NCBI GenBank assembly: GCA_020854255.1
Contig: JADZFV010000104.1
Location: 1 to 42,247 of the forward strand
Direction of reading: 5' to 3'
Length of the DNA: 42,247 bases
From: Candidatus Melainabacteria bacterium
GTDB taxonomy: Bacteria; Cyanobacteriota; Vampirovibrionia; Obscuribacterales; Obscuribacteraceae
The position numbers were made by a program, and so were the translations under genes. The notes under the pieces are model-generated. The model did not search any database, had not been told where the DNA came from, and saw only the letters and a program-made list of their open reading frames with translations. Below are positions 17,181 to 23,446 of the stretch, piece by piece (positions within the stretch are counted from its first letter, which is position 1; the number at the start of each line of letters is the position of its first letter).

Positions 17181-18458
17181 ATGAATTATTTGTCTTCCTG
17201 CTCCAAAAATTCCGCCCCAAAAAGTCATTCGCCATTTGCTGGAAGGTTCGCTTCGCACCTGTCCATTGCAGTTGCGATCGCTTTTGCGTCACCACAGATG
17301 TATGCGCAAGAAAGACTTACACCAGCTCAGCGAACGGAATTGACAAAGAAAATCCAGGAAGAAGTAAATCAAAAAATTCAGATGCTTGAAAAGTGGGCAA
17401 AGAGCGAAGAAGGTCTTGCCTACTCGATTTTTATTGGCAAAGCACAAAATACCGACTTTAAGTACAAGTACATGCAAAAGTTGAGCCCGGGCGGCAAGAT
17501 TTATTTCCTGACTTGCAGGCAAGATTACAACGAAGCGCTAAAGTTGCTCGACAAGTTACCCAAGCGCGATACAGGCAGCGGACTGTATTTGAGAGCAAAG
17601 TGCCTGGACGGACAGCACAAACGGCTTGATGCAATTGCAATTTATGCCAAGGCGAAGGCCAAACTCGCAAAAGAATTCAATCCTGGATTTCGCTTTTATC
17701 TGCACACCGCTGCCGCGCAGGCTGCAGCCGGGCAAGATGTGGAAGCCCTGAAAAGTCTCAAGATTGCGGTGCAAAAATCTGATGACGCGGACAAGTATGC
17801 ATCGAGCAAAACCAGCGTCGCACGATCTGTACTAAGCCGCTTGTCCTACCTGCAGGAGAAAAAAGGGAAGCACAAGGAGGCCTTCGAAAACTATCTGAAC
17901 ATGTTCGGAGAAGCGAAGTCGCAATTTCACCTGGACGAACCAATCGAGGTGGACAGCAATATCAAAAGTCGCGCCGTAAAGTGGCTTACGGAACACCCGC
18001 GCCCACCATCCGAGAAAGACCCACTGGCTTTGTGCAAATATTTGACCACCGCAGCCAAGGCGCGCCTTGCACTGGGCGACGTGTCGAAAGCGAAGGATAT
18101 ACTTACAAAAGCGATAGAACTTAGAGAGCCGGCCGTCAATGACACTCCTCGCGAGTTGACCGACGATCCATTTTCTCCGCTCGCCAAGGCACGAGATATT
18201 GCCAGCTCATTGCTGATTCGCCTGGACATCAAAGATAAGGACTACAAGGCAGCGTGCAAACATATACGTGCAACGTTTGTTACCGATCCGGCGCGCGACG
18301 ATCAGAAGCTGCTCACTTGCATTTCAATGCGCGATGTCGGCGAAGTGGTTACACAGCACGATCGCGATCTTCATTCACCGATTGGGGAAGAACGACTCGA
18401 TATGGGTGTGCCGTACTTGCGGTACGTTGGCTCTAAAGGACACGGAAAGAAACCATAG
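17181..18458 (+). CDS. Exported TPR-like repeat protein
   Basis: A 425-residue protein. A basic N-terminus precedes a hydrophobic stretch (about 28-42, LSIAVAIAFASPQMYAQ) that looks like a late signal peptide, so it is probably exported. The rest is helical with TPR-like pairs, for example YNEALKLLDKLPKR, LDAIAIYAKAKAKL and DVSKAKDILTKAIELRE. TPR proteins act as scaffolds; no partner can be named. The ATG at 17181 is preferred over the TTG at 17166, though neither has a clear Shine-Dalgarno. A run of nine G lies about 80 bp upstream. The octamer GCGATCGC occurs in the coding region at 17274. Confidence 0.75.
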   Translation: MNYLSSCSKNSAPKSHSPFAGRFASHLSIAVAIAFASPQMYAQERLTPAQRTELTKKIQEEVNQKIQMLEKWAKSEEGLAYSIFIGKAQNTDFKYKYMQKLSPGGKIYFLTCRQDYNEALKLLDKLPKRDTGSGLYLRAKCLDGQHKRLDAIAIYAKAKAKLAKEFNPGFRFYLHTAAAQAAAGQDVEALKSLKIAVQKSDDADKYASSKTSVARSVLSRLSYLQEKKGKHKEAFENYLNMFGEAKSQFHLDEPIEVDSNIKSRAVKWLTEHPRPPSEKDPLALCKYLTTAAKARLALGDVSKAKDILTKAIELREPAVNDTPRELTDDPFSPLAKARDIASSLLIRLDIKDKDYKAACKHIRATFVTDPARDDQKLLTCISMRDVGEVVTQHDRDLHSPIGEERLDMGVPYLRYVGSKGHGKKP

Positions 18459-18882
18459 CGACAATCGAGTGGCGTCAGTCGCAAAAAATGCCGGACTCAG
18501 CGAAACTCACCTTCTGTGTCTTCGCCTCAGAGCTTTTAGAACAGAGGAAGATGTTGAAAAGACCGAGATTGAAAATAGAGGGTCAATTGGGTTGGTTTTG
18601 AGCGTCGCGCCTGATTTGATACCAGCTAACGGCAACAGCAACCAGGCAAACAGAAACACCAGTGAATCCGACCAACTCATTAAAACCGATGTTGCCAAAA
18701 CCTCCGAAAAACCACAATATAGGCATCCCTAAATGACCGATACTCATACTGCATTCGCTCCAGGTTCACTTTCATGCGTTAATCCAGGCATTGTGCTCCC
18801 GAAGCGAGACCCGGGATATGGTGAAAATACGCTTGCAATGGCTTCGTCCCGAAAAGAAAGCTCAGACAGGCTTTCATACTTG
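18459..18882. other. Intergenic region with one possible small ORF
   Basis: About 425 bp between convergent genes. The only coding candidate I find is a 47-codon frame on the minus strand (18583-18726), described separately. No terminator is clear. Confidence 0.4.
18583..18726 (-). CDS. Possible 47-residue single-pass membrane peptide
   Basis: The frame runs from ATG 18726 to TGA 18583. It encodes a short N-terminus (MPILWFFGGFGNIGF), one clear hydrophobic segment (GVSVCLVAVAVSW, about residues 25-37) and a basic, polar tail (YQIRRDAQNQPN). This is a typical layout for a small membrane protein. No Shine-Dalgarno site is seen at proper spacing, so it may be a chance frame. Confidence 0.3.
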   Translation of the reverse strand: MPILWFFGGFGNIGFNELVGFTGVSVCLVAVAVSWYQIRRDAQNQPN

Positions 18883-18883
18883 T

Positions 18884-19498
18884 CTATTTTGACGAGTCGC
18901 GTTTTTGCAATTGTGTAAAAAGGGCTTCGCAGCCATGATCGGTGCAGCGGGTAATTTGCATTTTGCCACCGACAATAGGCACTCTTATTTTGTGCATTGT
19001 CACGACCTTGCCACCAATGACGATGGCAACGCTTTTCATTACGTTTTCGGTCGTAAACTTTTCCAGTGGCAAAATTTGATCTTCAGCAAGAGAAATGTCT
19101 AGTTTGGGTTTTCCTTTTTGATCATTTGATTTGACAGGCTCACCAGCAAGGATTATCGGAACGAAGGAATCTTTGCTCACAACGATGTAGGTGAATTCAC
19201 CACGTTCTTCCGGTGCGATGAACTCGTAATCGTTGACGAGAATTTTCTCGGCATCTTTTATAGGTCCAAGATCCTTCTCAGATTTTGCCTCGCGCTGAAT
19301 AAGATAGAGTCCATCAACGAGACTATTTGCTTGAGCAGGGGTGGAACCATTAGGAATCTTGACCACAAAATCGGTCGTCGTTGATTTTGGAACAACCTTT
19401 TGAGAGACAACACCGTCAATCGCTAATATCGGCATCAAAGAGGTACAAAGCAGTGGTGCCATCGCTAACCATACGCAAAGTTTCAAAGGTTTTTTCAT
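18884..19498 (-). CDS. Exported protein with SecD P1-head-like domain
   Basis: A 204-residue protein with a clear signal peptide (MKKPLKLCVWLAMAPLLC and onward). Its C-terminal part (about 125-200) resembles the P1 head subdomain of SecD. I see KLDISLAEDQ, then KFTTENVMKSVAIVIGGKVV, then KIRVPIVGGKMQITRC, which matches the L-x-x-x-x-T-x-x-N-x-x-x-x-x-A-I-V-x-x-G-K-V pattern and the GG-x-x-x-I-T turn. The N-terminal half is a polar strand-helix region. None of the SecD membrane domain is present, so it is not a translocase subunit. Orphan domains of this kind are found as periplasmic proteins of unknown role. Confidence 0.65.
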   Translation of the reverse strand: MKKPLKLCVWLAMAPLLCTSLMPILAIDGVVSQKVVPKSTTTDFVVKIPNGSTPAQANSLVDGLYLIQREAKSEKDLGPIKDAEKILVNDYEFIAPEERGEFTYIVVSKDSFVPIILAGEPVKSNDQKGKPKLDISLAEDQILPLEKFTTENVMKSVAIVIGGKVVTMHKIRVPIVGGKMQITRCTDHGCEALFTQLQKRDSSK

Positions 19499-19715
19499 TG
19501 CTCACCTGGTAACGGGATGTCGGCGAGATCAAAGTTCATCACACGAATCTTCAATCTTGTCAATATCTACAACTTACCTGCGTGCCCGCGCAGAAATCGT
19601 TTTCTTTATAACTCCTTACGATTTGGGAGTACCATGGTGGTAGCTTCGATTTTTCAAGGATGCCCCATGAATTTGAAGGTCTCCGTATTTGTCCGGTTTG
19701 TCACCGCTCTCAAAA

Positions 19716-19958
19716 ATGTCTGAGATTAAGTATCTAAAAAAGACTTGCGTGGCATGCGGGACGAAGTGCGACTTGCTTGTATTGGTGTGCCCGAACTGTT
19801 CGGAGGTACTACCTGACGGCAAACTGCCAGCATATGATCTTCCTACATATGAATTTCCTCCCAACGAATTTGGCCCCAGCGAAATTTGTCCTGAAGAAGA
19901 TCCACCCAGCGAATTCCTTCCCCAGACTATTTCAGAGAGCGCGGGGAAGGCAACGTGA
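19716..19958 (+). CDS. Small zinc-ribbon protein with pentapeptide-like tail
   Basis: An 80-residue protein. The N-terminus carries two CxxC knuckles (CVACG and CPNC, about residues 11-14 and 25-28) that could bind one zinc. The C-terminal part is a tandem of six degenerate five-residue units at 19827-19916 (PAYDL, PTYEF, PPNEF, GPSEI, CPEED, PPSEF). The ATG at 19716 lacks a good Shine-Dalgarno; a TTG at 19689 preceded by GAAGG is an alternative. The TGA overlaps the ATG of the next gene (TGATG), which suggests translational coupling. Confidence 0.55.
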   Translation: MSEIKYLKKTCVACGTKCDLLVLVCPNCSEVLPDGKLPAYDLPTYEFPPNEFGPSEICPEEDPPSEFLPQTISESAGKAT

Positions 19959-20200
19959 TGGTGTGCCGCGAATATCCAAACGGATTGACGCAAGAAGAGT
20001 ACAAGACCTTGATTGAAGACAACCCCAACGCAAAGTTCCTCCAATGGAGTAATATGAAGCGCAATGCTTCAGTCTACGTCAAGGGAAGAATCAGAGATGC
20101 AGACCACGCTACTCTGAACCTCGATACATGGCATCGTGTTCAGATGAACACCGAAACGTTCTCAAAATCCGTCGCCGTCACGGTCGCGTTTCTCGATTAG
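19958..20200 (+). CDS. Small hypothetical protein, coupled to zinc-ribbon gene
   Basis: An 80-residue soluble protein with no recognised domain. It begins MVCREYPNGLTQEEYKTLIE and ends with a beta-strand pair (KSVAVTVAFLD). The ATG overlaps the stop of the upstream gene in TGATG, with GGGGAAGG a few bases before. The middle contains NLDTWHRVQMNTETF, which looks like strand-turn-strand. Shared transcription with the zinc-ribbon gene suggests a related job, but that is unknown. Confidence 0.5.
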   Translation: MVCREYPNGLTQEEYKTLIEDNPNAKFLQWSNMKRNASVYVKGRIRDADHATLNLDTWHRVQMNTETFSKSVAVTVAFLD

Positions 20201-20570
20201 TCAATCTGCACGCCTGGAATAAAGAGGTCTCTGCGCGCTCCCCACCAGCGCGCGGAGGGGCCTCCGAGCGAACGAGCACAACCAAATCTGCATCCAAAAA
20301 GATGTATGGAAATGACACTTTAAAAGGCATTCTAAACCCAAGAGCCCAGGAAGGATCTAGGACTATAAACTTTCGTATCACGCGTGAAATGCAGACCGGA
20401 TGCACTAAATACGTGACAAAACTCGCCCCCCAAGCGTTTGACAATTGGGGTTTTCCACAGAAAGTTAGGTACTTACAGGGCTGCACGAGAATCGTGATTG
20501 GTTATACACTATAGCTGCGTTGGATATCGGCGCCTGCGAGTAGACCGCATCTGAAGGGAGCAGCGTACAT
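20201..20570. other. Intergenic region without certain gene
   Basis: About 370 bp. A G/C-rich imperfect hairpin (GCGCGCT ... AGCGCGC, about 20234-20254) follows the small gene. A 70-codon plus-strand frame from 20302 has no ribosome-binding site and no recognisable features. Confidence 0.4.
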
Positions 20571-20918
20571 ATGTTCACAGAAAGAGTCTTAAGATGCTGC
20601 GATTGCGCAAGCGACTTTGTTTTTACCGTGGGTGAGCAGGAGTTCTTTAACAGCAAAGGATTGACCAACGAGCCGAAACGCTGTGCAAATTGCCGCGTGG
20701 TTACACGCTTGCGACGCTCAGGCCGTGGACTGGAAACTTTGTCTTCTGCTGTTTGCGCGAAGTGCGAGTCGAGTTTTATGCTGCCATTCAAGCCGCTTGG
20801 CTACAAGCCCACCTATTGCAATACATGCTTCAGAGTTCATAGAGCAGAAATGGAAGCCGCACAGCAATCACGTCCGGCAGTAGTTGCACCGATCGAGCAG
20901 GTGCCGGTAACCGCCTAA
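20571..20918 (+). CDS. Zinc-ribbon protein (zinc_ribbon_4/CxxCxxxxxx DKsr type)
   Basis: A 115-residue protein with paired zinc motifs. The first pair is CCDC (about residues 9-12) and CANC (38-41), with the family pattern FVFTVGEQEFFNSKGL between them and RC-x-x-CR after it. The second pair is CAKC (62-65) and CNTC (82-85), with a strand FMLPFKPLGYKPTY between. Such small proteins are common in bacteria and thought to bind nucleic acid or proteins; the function is unproven. The ATG has GAAGGGAG about 10 nt upstream. The C-terminal 25 residues are Ala/Val/Pro-rich and probably disordered. Confidence 0.8.
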   Translation: MFTERVLRCCDCASDFVFTVGEQEFFNSKGLTNEPKRCANCRVVTRLRRSGRGLETLSSAVCAKCESSFMLPFKPLGYKPTYCNTCFRVHRAEMEAAQQSRPAVVAPIEQVPVTA

Positions 20919-21300
20919 TCAGGTCAATCTGCCGTAAGAGCTTTTGACGGCCGCATAACACTCACAACTAACGCCTTCAAGTCCATTTCGATTTCGGAAA
21001 GTCATCTTTCCATGCTTGTACTTGACCAGTCCAGAATCCTGTAACTCGTCGGCATCCCACCGGCGATATAATTTCGCGCGCAATCGATCACGCGGTAAAA
21101 CTGCGTGTCAGCAAATTCACGTATCTGCAGAATTCTCTCGACTAATATGCGTCAGCTACAGAGAATCAGGACCTATCAAAACCGGGTCCTGCCAATCGAA
21201 ATGAACACTAGTACTTTGACACAGTGATTTTGACTGGTTCGCTCGTAGCGGCGCATTGCATGCGCCGGGCGCGTGCAACGCGCCACTACGATTGAATTCA
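20919..21300. other. Intergenic region with REP-like hairpin
   Basis: About 380 bp. Apart from the long palindrome at 21244-21290 I see no gene and no clear promoter. Confidence 0.45.
21244..21290. repeat. REP-like palindromic element
   Basis: Arms of 23 nt (CGTAGCGGCGCATTGCATGC and onward at 21244-21266; its near reverse complement at 21268-21290) with only a single base between. Three mismatches are all transitions. It is far more G/C-rich than its surroundings and lies directly after the kinase remnant. Confidence 0.6.
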
Positions 21301-21573
21301 TCATTTCCCCTGTGTCACGGCACTAGGGAGAGCCTTTTCAAACTGGGTTCGAAAACTATTTGGAGCAGATGATGCCTCAGGATCGGTAAGGCGCAAAGAG
21401 ACTAAGCGCGGAAATCCCTGTAAAGTTGGAATGCTGTCACGTGTAAGTTTGCACTCTTCCAGGTCCATTACGAAATAAGGCTGTCCATCAGGCAGAAGCC
21501 CTGAGTCATGTACGTTGATCAGATTCGGATGATCAAGTTTGTTGGATGCACGAGAATTCAGGTCTCGTCTCAC
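21301..21573 (-). pseudogene. Ser/Thr kinase remnant with internal deletion
   Basis: Only about 90 codons survive. The first part matches the N-lobe of a bacterial Hanks-type kinase around strands 4-5: KLDHPNLINVHDSGLLPDG, then QPYFVMDLEE. At the point where the hinge and C-lobe should follow, the frame instead reads a leucine-rich-repeat-like segment (LTRDSIPTLQGFPRLVSLRL). There is no P-loop, HRD or DFG motif. This looks like an in-frame deletion joining the kinase N-lobe to the C-terminal repeats of the same gene, plus loss of the 5' end. It begins 4 bp after the stop of the upstream gene; no good ribosome-binding site. Confidence 0.6.
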
Positions 21574-21576
21574 AGC

Positions 21577-22227
21577 TTAGACAATGTTTCCAACAATGCA
21601 TTCTTCCGCAAAATCCGAACTCTGTTGATCGAGATCGGGTTTTGATGCCATCCATGAGCGAATTACTGCCTCGGTTCCTGGATGACGCAAATGTCCCAAA
21701 CCGTGGAGCGCACCATGCTGGCAAATCTCCACATCGAGTTTTAATGTCTGACAGAGAATCTCGAACATCACATTCTGGATGCTCGGACCTTCTGCGGTTT
21801 CCGAGTGCACTTGTGTGATTGAATACTCATCCGTAAACGAGTCCCACCACATGAAGCATGCAGTATGCAGCGGCTTGACCGCGAATAGATCCTGGTAAAG
21901 GAAGAACATTGCTCTCACGCATTCTTCCCGCAAGGAAGGGGGAACTTCGTCCTCCCACAAGACTTCCGAGACCGCGCCCGGCATTAAGCAAGATCGCATA
22001 GCAAGCAAACCCTGTTCTAATTGCTCGTCTGAATATTTGTCGATCAAGATTTGCGGTTTTGAAAAAAGCCTCGTGTAATATTCTACGAGCGCTACCGGCT
22101 CATATTTTACCTCGAGGTCGTCAGACCAATACCAGTATTCGTCATCCTCACTTGCCGGAAGCGGATGATTGAAAATGTAATCAACAAACTCATCAAAGGA
22201 AGCATTACAGAGATCGTAGCTTGGCAT
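21577..22227 (-). CDS. Hypothetical HEAT-like helical protein
   Basis: A soluble 216-residue protein, acidic and mainly helical. I recognise no enzyme domain. The C-terminal part, CQHGALHGLGHLRHPG followed by EAVIRSWMASKP, has the look of an alpha-helical HEAT-like repeat found in immunity-type and uncharacterised proteins. The N-terminal region is Tyr/Asp/Trp-rich (EDDEYWYWSDDL). Two methionine/Trp-rich stretches lie in the middle. The ATG has a modest GAG-containing site upstream. It directly precedes the kinase remnant on the same strand. Confidence 0.65.
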   Translation of the reverse strand: MPSYDLCNASFDEFVDYIFNHPLPASEDDEYWYWSDDLEVKYEPVALVEYYTRLFSKPQILIDKYSDEQLEQGLLAMRSCLMPGAVSEVLWEDEVPPSLREECVRAMFFLYQDLFAVKPLHTACFMWWDSFTDEYSITQVHSETAEGPSIQNVMFEILCQTLKLDVEICQHGALHGLGHLRHPGTEAVIRSWMASKPDLDQQSSDFAEECIVGNIV

Positions 22228-22466
22228 TTTGTTATCTCATCAAAGTGCCGGAGTCCACAGCTGGAATTTTAATTTCAGTAGATCTGATGTGCCGCGTATA
22301 TGCAATCTTTTGAATTGCAAACTCCAGACCAAAGTTTCCCACGGACAAAACGGGATGCCTAGATGTAGATACATCTTTATTCGTTATACCCTCCCGCCGC
22401 CAGTAGCAATGCATGAGACGGCAACAGCCCAACCTGTGAGTCATTCTGAATTTAATATTTGATCGA

Positions 22467-23411
22467 TTAGCATGCCTCCGGTCCGGCACTTACGCTGAGG
22501 ACAAGGCAGGCAGCCCCTACTATCGCAGCGTCCAGCCCAAGTTGTGCCGTCACGACCTTACAAGCAGCCGGGCCAGGCAATGCATGCTCTCTGAGAATCC
22601 GTCTGGCAGGGTGCAAGAGGGAGTCTCCAAGCTCTGACAGCCCCCCTCCGATAACTATTAAATCGGGATCTAGTGCATTTGCCAGGCTTACCAGGCCAAA
22701 TCCAAGAAATTCTCCTGTCTTTCCGATTGCCTTGCTGCCCGGACCATCGGCATTTTGCCATGCGTCTTGCACTACATCGTGACCGGTAATCCCAGCATCC
22801 TTGCTACCAGTCAGCTCTCGCCATGTCTCAACCAAACCTGGTCCGCTGCAATAAGCTTCCAGGGTGCCGCGAGCCCCGCCTGTGTCGAGCCTGGCGCCCG
22901 GATCCATTGTCAGCAAAATGTGTCCGAATTCGCCACCACTCCAATGTGCACCATGATGCAATCCGCCCCTGGTCAGGAGCGCCCCACCCACCCCGGTTCC
23001 TAAGGCCAAGAATACGACTGTTCCATTGGCACAGTTGCGTGCCGCACCAAATCTCGTTTCCGCCAATGCAAGCACGTTGACATCATTGTCTGCTGCCGCT
23101 GGTATTTTCAGTGTTTCCGAAAAACCCTCGGCGATTCTAATTCCCTTCCAGCCGGGTATCACATCGGTAGCCGAAACAACGAGACCCTGCACGGCATCGA
23201 TTTGACCGCCAGCGCCTACGCCCACAGCTTCCACAGGCTGGTCCGATCTGGCTTTGAGCAGCTTCGCTACTTCGATTGCCTCAGCCAGAATTTTTTTACC
23301 ACCGTCCTTAATAGGTGTCGGGCGCTCTTCCCGTAAGACAACTTTGCCATCCTCAGTTACGATTCCACCTGCGATTTTTGTGCCGCCGATGTCGATTCCG
23401 ATGCAGCTCAT
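22467..23411 (-). CDS. ROK-family sugar kinase (glucokinase-like), zinc cysteines missing
   Basis: A 314-residue ROK kinase that phosphorylates a sugar such as glucose with ATP. Features: phosphate-binding GIDIGGTKIAG at the N-terminus, catalytic Asp in DNDVN (about 108-112), ALGTGVGGAL, and the GGEFGH motif with its zinc/substrate His. The second ROK signature is normally C-x-C-G-x-x-G-C-x-E; here it is DTGGARGTLE, with all three cysteines replaced. Activity may not need zinc, or the sugar may differ. The C-terminal NALDPDLIVIGGGLS motif is intact. ATG 23411 is chosen because GGGAG lies 6 nt upstream; ATG 23417 is too close to it. Confidence 0.88.
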   Translation of the reverse strand: MSCIGIDIGGTKIAGGIVTEDGKVVLREERPTPIKDGGKKILAEAIEVAKLLKARSDQPVEAVGVGAGGQIDAVQGLVVSATDVIPGWKGIRIAEGFSETLKIPAAADNDVNVLALAETRFGAARNCANGTVVFLALGTGVGGALLTRGGLHHGAHWSGGEFGHILLTMDPGARLDTGGARGTLEAYCSGPGLVETWRELTGSKDAGITGHDVVQDAWQNADGPGSKAIGKTGEFLGFGLVSLANALDPDLIVIGGGLSELGDSLLHPARRILREHALPGPAACKVVTAQLGLDAAIVGAACLVLSVSAGPEAC

Positions 23412-23446
23412 TGCCATCTCCCGAGTTTGACTCTTCGAGTTAAGTC

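Noticed and set aside
17057-17389. 110-codon frame starting just before the G-run
   Set aside because: A one-base slip in the G-run does not join it to the TPR-like frame, since a stop follows by about 17159; no homology seen.
19616-20044. Minus-strand 142-codon frame with Ser/Gly repeats
   Set aside because: Its repeats are the reverse reading of the pentapeptide units in the coupled plus-strand genes, which have a better start context.
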